Part shown: piece by piece, positions 42,859 to 52,100 of the stretch
Numbering within the stretch: the stretch's first letter is position 1
Layout of the letters: every line of letters starts with the position of its first letter
From: Cyclobacteriaceae bacterium
Lineage (GTDB): Bacteria > Bacteroidota > Bacteroidia > Cytophagales > Cyclobacteriaceae
Assembly (NCBI GenBank): GCA_016787645.1
Contig: JAEUUF010000002.1
Location: 62,001 to 126,000, forward strand
Reading direction: 5' to 3'
Length of the DNA stretch: 64,000 bases
Made by a program: the position numbers and the translations under genes
Notes under the pieces: model-generated
Databases searched by the model: none
What the model was told of the DNA's origin: nothing
The model's input: the letters and a program-made list of their open reading frames with translations, nothing else

Positions 42859-44198
42859 TCTGCTTTCTTAACACGAAGGGACGTTCCTTCGGCGGCAATT
42901 ACTTCTATGGTCTCACCTTTATCAATAAAATCGCCACGGGTGTAGGCATCGTGCAGGTTTCCTTCAATGATCACTTTGCCGCTTGGCCGCAATACCGTAT
43001 AGGTGGTGCCCTTTTTTCCGATTATGGCCGGAGGAAAGGCATTGGAAGTGTAGCCTTCACCGGCCTGTTGGGTATCCATATTGGCGATGTTGTGAAACGC
43101 CCGCGTCTTTGCCAGTTTGGGTCCGACGAAGAAAAGCAAGAGAATACCGCCGGTGAGACCGCCCATGGCTGAGATCATGGCCACTACTATGTCGCCAAGG
43201 GGTACAAACTCAAAGTTGAAGAAATCATTATTCAGCATGATGAGCACCATGGCGGTTACCGTGAGGGCAATACCGGTGATCCCAGCAACCCCAAAGCCCG
43301 GGATCAAGAATATCTCCAGCAGGATCAAGAGGATGCCCACAAACAAAGCGATGATCTCCCAGTATTCAGCCAGTCCATTTAGGTAATAGGGGACCAGGTA
43401 AAGCACAAGGGCGATAATCGCGGCAAACAACGCGAAGCCAATCCCGGGTGTTTGCATTTCAAAATAAATACCCCCTATAATCACCAGGATGAGCAAGCCG
43501 CTGATGAAAGGATTAAGAAAAAAAGCAATAATCTTTTCAGTAGCGCTGAGTTTGAATGTAACGAGTTCATAGTTTTCCACCTTGTTCCGCTTAAGTATTT
43601 CGCTGATGGACTCAACCTTTCCCTCGCAGTAGCCATGGTCAATGGCCTCGGAAGTGGTGAAGGTAATTACCTTACCAGCCTGCTTAATACTGTCGATGAC
43701 CACTTTCTCATCCACCATGCCCTCGGCGATGCGGGGGTCCCGGCCATTCTCTTCAGCAGTTGAACGCATGATGGACCGCATATAGGATTGATATTTGTCT
43801 GGCGCTGCTTCACCGCCAACCCCATCAACCACAGTGGCGGCGCCGATCGTTGCTCCCGGTGCCATGTAAATGCTGTCGCAGGCAATAGAAATCAAAGCGC
43901 CCGCAGAGGCAGCATCCCGGTTGATATAGACCCATATTGGTTTCCGAAAACCCATGATCTTGTCCACAATCTCCTTGGCATCATTGAGCAACCCACCATA
44001 AGTATCCATTTCGATGATGACGATGTCGGCTTGGATATTTTCCGCCTCCTCAAGTGCAAGGTTAACATAGCGCAACATCCGGGGATCTATCTCTCCTTTG
44101 ATCTCCATCACCATGACTTTAGGCTTCGGTTGCGAAAAAGTAAATGCAGACGCGAATACGGTTACCACGAGAATCAACAGGAAGCCAAAAGCCTTCAT
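42855..44198 (-). CDS. NfeD-family membrane serine protease (ClpP-class)
   Basis: The 447-residue protein has a signal peptide or anchor (1-22) and a ClpP/SppA-like protease domain (about 26-200). The catalytic Ser98 is in NRDAASAGALIS and the probable general base is Lys135 in APDKYQSYM. Four or so membrane helices follow (about 212-350) and a C-terminal NfeD OB-fold domain ends it (about 385-445, GKKGTTYTVLRPSGKVIIEG). This is the long NfeD (1510-N-like) form, which is linked to membrane-protein quality control with stomatin-type partners. No stomatin gene is adjacent. It is coupled to kdsB. Confidence 0.9.
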   Translation of the reverse strand: MKAFGFLLILVVTVFASAFTFSQPKPKVMVMEIKGEIDPRMLRYVNLALEEAENIQADIVIIEMDTYGGLLNDAKEIVDKIMGFRKPIWVYINRDAASAGALISIACDSIYMAPGATIGAATVVDGVGGEAAPDKYQSYMRSIMRSTAEENGRDPRIAEGMVDEKVVIDSIKQAGKVITFTTSEAIDHGYCEGKVESISEILKRNKVENYELVTFKLSATEKIIAFFLNPFISGLLILVIIGGIYFEMQTPGIGFALFAAIIALVLYLVPYYLNGLAEYWEIIALFVGILLILLEIFLIPGFGVAGITGIALTVTAMVLIMLNNDFFNFEFVPLGDIVVAMISAMGGLTGGILLLFFVGPKLAKTRAFHNIANMDTQQAGEGYTSNAFPPAIIGKKGTTYTVLRPSGKVIIEGNLHDAYTRGDFIDKGETIEVIAAEGTSLRVKKAE

Positions 44199-44212
44199 TC
44201 GAATGTTTTTGA

Positions 44213-44220
44213 CAAAAATA
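44213..44220 (-). promoter_or_regulatory. Putative -7 element for the nfeD-kdsB operon
   Basis: On the minus strand TATTTTTG (44220-44213) matches TAnnTTTG exactly, 14 bp before the start codon. No clear -33 element is visible. Confidence 0.35.
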
Positions 44221-44244
44221 CTAAGTAAATCAACGCCGTAGGGG

Positions 44245-44276
44245 TTGTAGAAAGGGGTGATGATGTGGTAATTTTA
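44245..44276 (+). promoter_or_regulatory. Putative promoter of the LysM-OmpA-TIGR02757 genes
   Basis: TTG (44245-44247) and TAATTTTA (44269-44276) are 21 bp apart. The second has one mismatch to TAnnTTTG and lies 20 bp before the start codon at 44297. Confidence 0.35.
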
Positions 44277-44296
44277 GCTGTTCTAGCCAAGCACTT

Positions 44297-45286
44297 ATGT
44301 TACAGGTATTGTTGATGAGTCTGGTTTCTTTTTTCCCGGGTGACTCCCTGCGGACAGAAATGATCAACGGAAAGCCCCATGTGATCCACCAGGTTGGGGA
44401 AAAGGAGACCTTATATGGTCTCTCGAAGCGGTATGGCACTACGGTGGCGGATATCCTGGCGCAGAATCCGACCGCAGATGCCGGCCTTGAGGTAGGTCAG
44501 ATCTTAAAGATTCCATACGGCGGCAAACCGAAGGCCCCCGATGCCGTGAAGACGTCGCAAGGAATTGTGCACCGTGTGGCGACCAAGGAGACTATGTTCA
44601 GCATCGCCCGACACTACAATGTCTCGGTCGATGACATAAAAGCATGGAATAACCTGAAGGACGGCAATTTGTCCGTGGGTCAGGAGATCCTGATCAGGCA
44701 GGCACCAGCAGAGGTGAAACCAGCTGCTGCGCCTCCTGCTACCGCTGCCAAAACACATACCGTAGCGCCCAAAGAGACGCTTTATTCGATCGCCCGGTTA
44801 TATGGTATGACTGTTCCCCAGCTGAAAGAATGGAACAATATCACCGGCGATGAGGTCAAGATTGGGCAAGTGCTGAGTGTGGCCGCACCGCTCCCTGGAA
44901 CTCCCATGACCCCAACTCCAGGTTCGACGACTGCACCGGCCAGCGCTCCCGCGGTCGTTGTGGCTCCCGCGGCAACTCCTCCTTCGGAAGCAGCGAAAAT
45001 TTCGGAAGGTCTCAGCGGTGTCAACGAACTAAAAGAAACTGGGGTAGCATCGTTATTGCAAGGGACGGAAGGGAATCGCAAATACCTTGCGCAGCATGCT
45101 ACCATCAAGCCCGGGACGATTCTGAAGATCAGGAACCTCGCCACAAACCAGGAGGTCTTTGTGCGTGTAATCGGACCACCTGCTACACCCGATTCTTCCG
45201 TCTTGATCTTCATTTCCAAGTCTGCCTACGATCGGCTCGGAGCTAGCGAGGCAACTTTCCGCGCCGAGATCACCTATTACAAATAG
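44297..45286 (+). CDS. Exported protein with three LysM domains and an RlpA-like barrel
   Basis: The 329-residue product has a short hydrophobic N-terminus likely to be a signal peptide (1-15). Three LysM domains follow at about 28-73, 90-135 and 153-196 (GLSKRYGTTVADILAQNP, SIARHYNVSVDDIKAWNN, SIARLYGMTVPQLKEWNN). Then come a Pro/Ala/Thr-rich linker (about 197-235) and a C-terminal double-psi beta-barrel-like domain (about 250-329, KPGTILKIRNLATNQEVFVRVIGP). It should bind peptidoglycan in the periplasm. Catalysis by the barrel is uncertain. An OmpA-like gene follows 4 bp later. Confidence 0.87.
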   Translation: MLQVLLMSLVSFFPGDSLRTEMINGKPHVIHQVGEKETLYGLSKRYGTTVADILAQNPTADAGLEVGQILKIPYGGKPKAPDAVKTSQGIVHRVATKETMFSIARHYNVSVDDIKAWNNLKDGNLSVGQEILIRQAPAEVKPAAAPPATAAKTHTVAPKETLYSIARLYGMTVPQLKEWNNITGDEVKIGQVLSVAAPLPGTPMTPTPGSTTAPASAPAVVVAPAATPPSEAAKISEGLSGVNELKETGVASLLQGTEGNRKYLAQHATIKPGTILKIRNLATNQEVFVRVIGPPATPDSSVLIFISKSAYDRLGASEATFRAEITYYK

Positions 45287-45290
45287 TCCT

Positions 45291-46400
45291 ATGAAAGCGA
45301 GTGGCCTGTGGATGGTTGCTTCCCTCGCTTTTTCCGGTGCCTGCCTGGGACAAAATCTGGTAATCAATCCCAGTTTTGAGGAACGCACACGGTGCCCCAA
45401 TAATTTCAGTGCCAACCACCGTGATTTCAATCTCCCGGGGTGGAAGTCGGCTAACATGGGCACACCGGATTACTTCAACCAGTGCAGTTGGGGGGATTGT
45501 GACGTGCCTTTCAATTGGGCAGGAGAATCCAACGCACACTCAGGCGCTGCTTACGCCGGGATCTATGTCTGGAACCGCCCCAATGCGAAGCCACGAAGTT
45601 ACCGGGAGTATGTGCAGGCAGAACTTTCAGAGCCGCTGAAAGCAGGCAAGCGGTATCGACTGGAATTCTATTTCAAATTGGCATCCTATTCCGTGTATAC
45701 GGCTGACCGGATCGGCATGATGCTGATGGATACATTGTTTTTCCAACCCAACGACCAGGTTATCGACCGCGTACCTGCCTTATCCTGGATTGGCGACGAG
45801 CCGGTTACTTCCTCTGGATGGCTCCTGGCTTCCGGCGACTATCGGGCCAGCGGAGGCGAACATTATATCATCATCGGAAATTTCTTTGATAACCTGAGCA
45901 CCCAGTTCACGCAGCTCGAGTACCGCAAAGGGAAAAGCCCGATGCTGAATGGGAGCGCCTATTTTTATATTGATGATGTGTCGGTCATACCACTCGATCC
46001 CCCCGACATTCCCGTTACGCCGCCCATGGTCTGGAGCGACGGTAAGGAAGTGAAACCCGAAGAGACTTATGTGCTCAAGAATATTCAGTTCGAGTTTGAT
46101 CAATACGTGCTGTTGCCGGTATCTTTTCCAGAGTTGGATCGTGTGGTGGATATCCTGTCGCGGCAACCTGCCTGGCGTGCGGAACTTTCAGGACACACGG
46201 ATTATATCGGGAGCGAAGAGTATAACCTTGAATTGAGCAGAAACAGGGCCAACAGTGTCAGGAGCTACCTCATTTCCAAAGGTGTGGATCCTTCCCGGCT
46301 CACGGCAAATGGGTATGGCAAACAGAAGCCCCTTGTCCCCGACAAGGATGACAATTCTCGTATGATCAACCGCAGGGTAGAAGTACGATTTCTGAAGTAG
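45291..46400 (+). CDS. OmpA-family protein with N-terminal galactose-binding-like domain
   Basis: The 369-residue product has a signal peptide (1-20, ending CLGQ). Its N-terminal part (about 21-235) looks like a carbohydrate-binding or galactose-binding beta sandwich: NLVINPSFEERTRCPNN, YREYVQAELSEPLKAGKRYRLEFYFKLA, AYFYIDDVSVIPL. The OmpA C-terminal peptidoglycan-binding domain (about 262-369) has FEFDQYVLLPVSFPELDRVVDIL, GHTDYIGSEEYNLELSRNRANSVRSYLISKGV and NRRVEVRF. It should anchor an extracytoplasmic binding domain to the cell wall, and the LysM protein encoded next to it suggests a shared envelope role. Confidence 0.87.
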   Translation: MKASGLWMVASLAFSGACLGQNLVINPSFEERTRCPNNFSANHRDFNLPGWKSANMGTPDYFNQCSWGDCDVPFNWAGESNAHSGAAYAGIYVWNRPNAKPRSYREYVQAELSEPLKAGKRYRLEFYFKLASYSVYTADRIGMMLMDTLFFQPNDQVIDRVPALSWIGDEPVTSSGWLLASGDYRASGGEHYIIIGNFFDNLSTQFTQLEYRKGKSPMLNGSAYFYIDDVSVIPLDPPDIPVTPPMVWSDGKEVKPEETYVLKNIQFEFDQYVLLPVSFPELDRVVDILSRQPAWRAELSGHTDYIGSEEYNLELSRNRANSVRSYLISKGVDPSRLTANGYGKQKPLVPDKDDNSRMINRRVEVRFLK

Positions 46401-47210
46401 ATGCCGAAAAGCAGATCCCTTTCTCCGTCGGCGCTCAAGGAAATGCTGGACGAAATGACCGATCGGTTTAACCGTCCCGGGTTTATTGCGGATGATCCAA
46501 TTTCTATCCCTCATCTTTTCGTCGAGCGGCAGGATATCGAGATTGCAGGGCTTTTCGCCGCCGTCCTGGCATGGGGGCAGCGGGGGACCATCATCAAGAG
46601 TTGCCAGCGGCTTATGGACATGATGGGGCACACTCCCTATGACTTTATAAAGAATCATCGCCCTGCGGACCTTAAGCACCTGGAAACCTTCGTCCATCGC
46701 ACCTTCAATGCCACGGACCTGCTGTACTTCGTTGAGTTTTTGAAGCATCATTACCGAAGGCATGATTCACTCGAGAACTTGTTTTCAGTTTCCCCGGATG
46801 ATGTGACGGTGGAAAAAGGCCTCATTAATTTTCAAAGAGCGTTCTTCAGTCTCCCCGATCATCCTCATCGAACCCGCAAGCATATTTCCACTCCCGAACG
46901 GAAGTCTGCCTGCAAACGGATCAACATGTACCTTCGATGGATGGTCCGCCGCGATGATCGTGGTGTTGATTTTGGACTCTGGACCACGATTGCGTCGCGC
47001 CAACTGGTTTGTCCATGTGATCTGCACGTGGATCGGGTGGCCCGGTCACTTCGGCTGATCCGAAGAAAATCGCTGGATTGGGATACGGCGTTGGAACTTA
47101 CTGCCAACTTGCGCAAGCTCGATCCGGATGATCCGGTGCGCTATGATTTTGCGCTATTTGGAATGGGGATCACGAACGCTCCGCGGCCGCGCGTCGCAGT
47201 CGGTCGTTGA
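46401..47210 (+). CDS. TIGR02757 (DUF2400) family protein
   Basis: The 269-residue protein begins directly after the OmpA-like stop codon. It has the family segments FNRPGFIADDPISIPHLFVERQDIEIAGLFAAVLAWGQRGTIIKSCQRLMDMMG, RTFNATDLLYFVEFLKHHY, KRINMYLRWMVRRDDRGVDFGLW and PCDLHVDRVARSLRLI. These match TIGR02757, a family with helix-hairpin-helix DNA-glycosylase-like features but no demonstrated activity that I know of. The last 41 bp overlap the 3' end of the convergent Sua5-type gene. Confidence 0.87.
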   Translation: MPKSRSLSPSALKEMLDEMTDRFNRPGFIADDPISIPHLFVERQDIEIAGLFAAVLAWGQRGTIIKSCQRLMDMMGHTPYDFIKNHRPADLKHLETFVHRTFNATDLLYFVEFLKHHYRRHDSLENLFSVSPDDVTVEKGLINFQRAFFSLPDHPHRTRKHISTPERKSACKRINMYLRWMVRRDDRGVDFGLWTTIASRQLVCPCDLHVDRVARSLRLIRRKSLDWDTALELTANLRKLDPDDPVRYDFALFGMGITNAPRPRVAVGR

Positions 47211-48132
47211 TGGCGCGGCCAAGGCCATGGTTGGGGACTTCTTCCGCAACAACAACATCGACTTCACGATGGTCCAGGTCGCGCAGCATCCCAAAGAGAT
47301 TACGCGCGGCTTCGTGAAGATCACCGGAAGGAGAGAGCACGAGGTTATTCGAATACCCGCCAAGCCGATGCTGAAATGATAAAATGCCGGGCGTGCTCAG
47401 GTTCTGCTCCTTGATGATCGCTTCAATGTTTCCGAGATAGAAAGGTTTTGCGGGTGCATAATGGCTCTTCAACTGGCCAGGTGCCTGGGGTTGTGAAGTA
47501 GAGTGTGAATGAACAGTCACAGGACCAGTGACCAATTCAACTTGTTCGACACTCACGCCACCCAGGCGGTAGATGATTGTTTTCCCATCTTCCCATCCCA
47601 CGATCGTCGATTCAATGCCTACCCGGCACGGACCACCGTCAAGGATATAGGGGATCTTTCTACCCAGGCGCATCCGCACATGTTCCGCGGTGGTGGGACT
47701 TACATAACCGAACGGATTGGCGCTGGGTGCGGCGAGGGGAAAATTGATTTGTTGCAGCAGGTCGCGGGTGAGCGGATGGTCAGGGCAACGAAGTCCAACG
47801 CGATCAAGCCCCGCCGTGACAAGGTCAGGAATCACCGGATTCCTGCGGAGGAGCATGGTGAGCGGTCCAGGCCAGTATTTGGCGGCGAGTGCCTCGGCGA
47901 TTGCCGGCGGAGCCTGGATATAGTCCTGTGCCCGGTCCCAGGATGGGACGTGAACGATCAATGGATCAAACCGAGGACGTCCTTTCACCTCGAAAATGGT
48001 GGCGACGACATCGGGGTCTAACGCGTTGCCTGCCAGGCCATACACCGTCTCGGTGGGAACAGCCACGAGTTTACCTGCCTCCAGGAATTTCCGGGCAATG
48101 GCAACCGATGGTCCTACCGTGGCCTCTGTCAT
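47170..48132 (-). CDS. L-threonylcarbamoyladenylate synthase, Sua5 type
   Basis: This enzyme makes threonylcarbamoyl-AMP from threonine, bicarbonate and ATP for the t6A37 modification of tRNAs. The 320-residue protein has the YrdC-like catalytic domain (about 1-205): LVAVPTETVYGLAGNALDPDVVATIFEVKGRPRFDPLIVHV and PLAAPSANPFGYVSPTTAEHV. A linker and the extra C-terminal Sua5 domain (about 225-320) start at QAPGQLKSHYAPAKPFYLG. The longer Sua5 form distinguishes it from short TsaC. It is downstream of the Nudix gene and its end overlaps the TIGR02757 gene antisense. Confidence 0.93.
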   Translation of the reverse strand: MTEATVGPSVAIARKFLEAGKLVAVPTETVYGLAGNALDPDVVATIFEVKGRPRFDPLIVHVPSWDRAQDYIQAPPAIAEALAAKYWPGPLTMLLRRNPVIPDLVTAGLDRVGLRCPDHPLTRDLLQQINFPLAAPSANPFGYVSPTTAEHVRMRLGRKIPYILDGGPCRVGIESTIVGWEDGKTIIYRLGGVSVEQVELVTGPVTVHSHSTSQPQAPGQLKSHYAPAKPFYLGNIEAIIKEQNLSTPGILSFQHRLGGYSNNLVLSPSGDLHEAARNLFGMLRDLDHREVDVVVAEEVPNHGLGRAINDRLRRAAAERS

Positions 48133-48159
48133 GTTGCAAAGTTGCAGTAAAATTTGATA

Positions 48160-48690
48160 CTAGCGCGGCAGCTTATCGCGCATTCGAAGCAAAGAAATCT
48201 CCGGGTTGTATCGCTCCAGCTCATCTAAGGCAACCCAACGAACATCATGTGACTCTTCACTGACGACAAGAGGATCGTGTTCTGAAGCGCTGAACAAGAA
48301 GCGAACGTCATAATGGTCGTGGGAAGGAAAGTCCTTCCGCGCCGGGATCAGGTGGATGTCCAGGTCGTATATACCAGTCCCCAAAAGTTCAAGCCGCATT
48401 ACACCAGTTTCCTCGTTGGCCTCCCGACGGGCAACCCCCTGAACATCGGTATCGCCATCAGCGTGACCGCCCGGTTGCAGCCAGCGATTCAGTTTGGCAT
48501 GATGGACCAATAAAGTTTTGGACATGTCTTCCGAAACAATAAAAGCTGAACCAGTGATGTGCCCCGGCAAATGTGTTCGGAGATAGGCGTCAGGATGCCT
48601 GAGCAGGGACAGGTATCGTTCCGCGATGACTCGCTCATGACTGTAACTGTCCAAATACTTTTGGAGGAGATGCTCTAAGGCAATCAACAT
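48160..48690 (-). CDS. Nudix hydrolase
   Basis: The 176-residue protein carries the Nudix box in PGGHADGDTDVQGVARREANEETGV. The REANEETGV half is intact; the first Glu of the consensus is replaced by Thr, a variation common in one Nudix subgroup. Metal-dependent cleavage of a nucleoside diphosphate linked to another group is expected; substrate unknown. It lies 2 bp after the small secreted protein gene and 27 bp before the Sua5-type gene, on the same strand. Confidence 0.87.
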   Translation of the reverse strand: MLIALEHLLQKYLDSYSHERVIAERYLSLLRHPDAYLRTHLPGHITGSAFIVSEDMSKTLLVHHAKLNRWLQPGGHADGDTDVQGVARREANEETGVMRLELLGTGIYDLDIHLIPARKDFPSHDHYDVRFLFSASEHDPLVVSEESHDVRWVALDELERYNPEISLLRMRDKLPR

Positions 48691-48692
48691 GC

Positions 48693-49040
48693 CTACTGGA
48701 TAATGACGGTGGCTTTGTTGATTTTATTGGCTTCCAGTTTGCCGATTTGCTCCCCGCCGCCCATGTTATCCTTGTCGCCTTTGCGAACAATAACAAAATA
48801 AGAGATGGGTTGTAGTTCCTTGAACTTCACAACCCCCTTCTTGTCGGTGGTACCGGTGGCGACAGGATTCTTCTCCGCGGTGTAGTTGGCTTCGGTTTCA
48901 TAAATAGATACCGTTGCACCTTCCACGGTATTACCCAGTTCGTCCCGAACGGTGAGGTTGAGTGTGGTTTTGATGATCTGGGCTTCACTCAGCGGAAGGG
49001 AAGCAAATGAGATGATAACGAGGATTAACAGCTTTTTCAT
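48693..49040 (-). CDS. Small exported protein with carboxypeptidase-regulatory-like fold
   Basis: From ATG 49040 the product has 115 residues with a signal peptide (MKKLLILVIISFASLPLSEAQ). A longer frame from 49100 would place 20 residues before the signal and is rejected. The mature 95 residues look like one transthyretin/carboxypeptidase-regulatory beta sandwich: TLNLTVRDELGNTVEGATVSIYE, TDKKGVVKFKELQPISYFVIVRKGD. Such single-domain proteins are frequent in Bacteroidota but of unknown function. Confidence 0.72.
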   Translation of the reverse strand: MKKLLILVIISFASLPLSEAQIIKTTLNLTVRDELGNTVEGATVSIYETEANYTAEKNPVATGTTDKKGVVKFKELQPISYFVIVRKGDKDNMGGGEQIGKLEANKINKATVIIQ

Positions 49041-49146
49041 AAAGGTGGGTTCATATCTGAGGTTGAAACCAGCAACGCCTATGCCAGGCTTTGCCGACAC
49101 ATAGTTAAGGGTCCTTTCTTTCTTTTGAAAGTCCCTGGGGGAAACC

Positions 49147-52100
49147 CTATCGGAGAAGGGCTACACCACCGCGCTTTTCCAGTGTGCCCAACTCGGGCCG
49201 GAACGAGCTGACGTACCGGATCACGTAGGAATAAGATCCGCCAGGGGCGGGTTGCCCGTTAGGGGTATCCCCATACCACTTGAAGTCTTTATCCTTGGCA
49301 GTGAAAACCAGCTCACCCCACCGGTTGAAGATAAAGATGGAAAAGTCGTCAGTGATGAAACTACTGAATACCTGGAAGTATTTATTGGCAGATATCGATG
49401 AAGACGGCCGGAAGGCGTTTGGTGCCTCGACCACGGGCTGGCAGTCATTGAGAACCTCCACTTCATCCGGTGCCAGGCAGCCAAAGGAGTTGGTCAGGTC
49501 AACGCGGTAAAGTCCTTCACTGTCGGCGGTATACACCTGGGCGGTATAATTCAATGTGAGCTCATTCTTGAACCACTCGTACGTGGTGAATAATCCCGGG
49601 TCGAGATCCACTTGGCTTGTACTGGGGTCCGTATTCTCCGGATCGTTACAGATCACGAGTCGATTCGGAAGTTGTCCGTTCGGCAATGGCGCGCGGCTAA
49701 TTCGTATGCTCGCGGGAGTAGTGCACGTGGCTTTGGAGATTTCCACTTTGTAGTTGCCTTCAATGGTCTGGCTGGTAGTGGAGGCCGTCTCGCCGGTCAG
49801 AACACCATTGTCGCGGAACCAGGCATAACTTACCCCGGTCGCGGTCGTAACCGCAGCCAAGGTAAATGGCTTGCCATCTTCGCAAGCAGGAGTCGAAGTG
49901 ACATTGGCATTGACCACACCCGTGACCTGAACGACCTTGGCTGCAGAACGTGGAGAAGTGCAACCACTGAGCGTGCTGAATACTTCGGATTGATAAGTCG
50001 CTCCGTCATCGACGACGCCAAGAGAAACAAACTGACCAAGTGCGGAGATCGCACCGGAACCATTTCGATACCAACGATACGTATAATTGCCTGAAGGTGT
50101 CGCGGTAAGAATGACCGAGTTCTGACAGGGGTCACTTTGGGTGAAATCAGCGACCGGATTATCTAACACCACAGGGTTGTCGAGATTGGACGGACAAGTG
50201 CCCACCCCACCCGTGACGGCCACATTGTACGTGAATGATCCTTGACCCGAGACCTGGATCGTAGCGCCATTGGTTGCTCCGACGATGCCCGGGCCGGTCC
50301 AGGTGAAAGTAGTGGCACCTGGAGCTACTGCAGTGATCGTGGGTGGCGAGTTGCAGATGTTGTTGGTAAAAGTAATGGCAATGGGTGCTCCTGGATTGAT
50401 GGCGAAGTTGTTGATGTTGAACGTGCAACCACCATTGTCAGTCACTTCAATGGTGTAGGTCCCGGCATAATTTCCTTTAGTGATCGGACCCGTGTTGAAC
50501 ACCGCTGTGCCAATGCCTGTGTTTGAATCAGCGACAAGACCAGATCCTTCCAATACCCGGTACTGCAAGGGGAGTGCCACTGCCGTTGTAGTGACTTGCA
50601 GTGTCACGGGATCACAGTTGGGGGCAACCGCTGCTGCATTGGCGGTGAATGCATTTTCGGACAGGCCAAAGGATTGCGAAATCGTACAACCTGAAATCTG
50701 ATCGTTAAGAATGGCCGAATAAACACCAGCATCGAGCCCGTTGAAGTTGATGGTTTGGGGAGCAAGCTGATCGATCCCCTGTTGATTGTATCCACCAGGA
50801 CCAGTGATGAAATAGGAATAAGGTCCAGTGGGTGGAGCGGTGGTCAGTAACTGAACGGCAAGTGTTCCATCGGGCAAAGCCATATTGCATCCTGTCAGGT
50901 TCGTGCCCGAAAGCGTAAAGGAGGGTGAGGCCACAATGGTGACTACCAGGTTTTCGGTGACCGAACAAGTAGTAATCGGATCGGTAACCACGACCGTATA
51001 ACTATCAACACCCGGATTCGTGGTGAGCAGAGCGCGACTTTGTCCACTCGTCGCTCCACCGCCATTGGGTCCCGTTACCGTCCATGAATAGGTTGCCCCG
51101 GGATTAAGAGCATTAAGTGCTGAGGTGAAAGAATTCTGACACAGCGTCTGATCAGGCCCCAGATCCAGCTGGGGTCGGTTATCAGCCACTAGGCTTGTGC
51201 CATTGGAAGTACACCCATTTGTATCGGTGAGTGTCACAGCCACAATGGATTGCTCACTGACAATGAGGGTTTGGGTAGTGGCACCTCCAGTCCAGAGGTA
51301 AGTCAGCCCGGGAATGTTTCCGGTATTGGCGTCCAGGGTGACGGGGCCATTACATAATGCGGCGGCGCCGGGAATCGTTGGTGGTGCCGGCGGATTATAG
51401 ATAGGTACATTCCGCGTGAGCGTCGTGTCAAGTCCGCAACGGTTGGTAAGCCGCATGCTAACGAGGTAAGTATTCGCCGCAGCATAGGTGTGTGATATCG
51501 TCGTACTATCAAGGGCAGTGGCACCATCGCCAAAAGCCCAGAAAAATTTGTCGATCGCATCGGTGGGCGTACCAATAAAACGCGTTGGGCTGCCCAGGCA
51601 AACTCCGGAAAAATCAAGACTTGGACCGCCGGTGGCATTTGAAATTTGCTGGATGAAATTCGGTAATCCCAGCCGTGAATTGGTGCCGGCTGCCAACGCA
51701 AAGCCGTTGAGGGTAAACGACGAAAACTGGGTGGTATCATCTACGGCCTGGATGGTGCCGAGGAAATCACTGCCGGCACCGTTTACCGCAACATACAGCC
51801 TGCCATCGGGCCCAATCTGGATGGCGCCAAGTTCGGCAGGTTGGGTAATTTTTTGCTTGAAGTAAGGGTTGCCGATCGAATCGATGAAGTATTCAAAAAT
51901 GTGTGAGGAGCCCGCACTTTTGTTTACCGTGGCGAAGACCTTGTTGCCGCCCGGCGAAAACTCAACACCATATACCTGGCCATTCGGTTCCTTCAGGTCA
52001 ATCTTCCGGTAATTGGTAAGCACGCCGCTTGAGTCAACGAGCGTGAATAGTTCCAGTAAATTGCTGGTCCCCGGCGTCGACAGTGCGACCGCAACTACGT

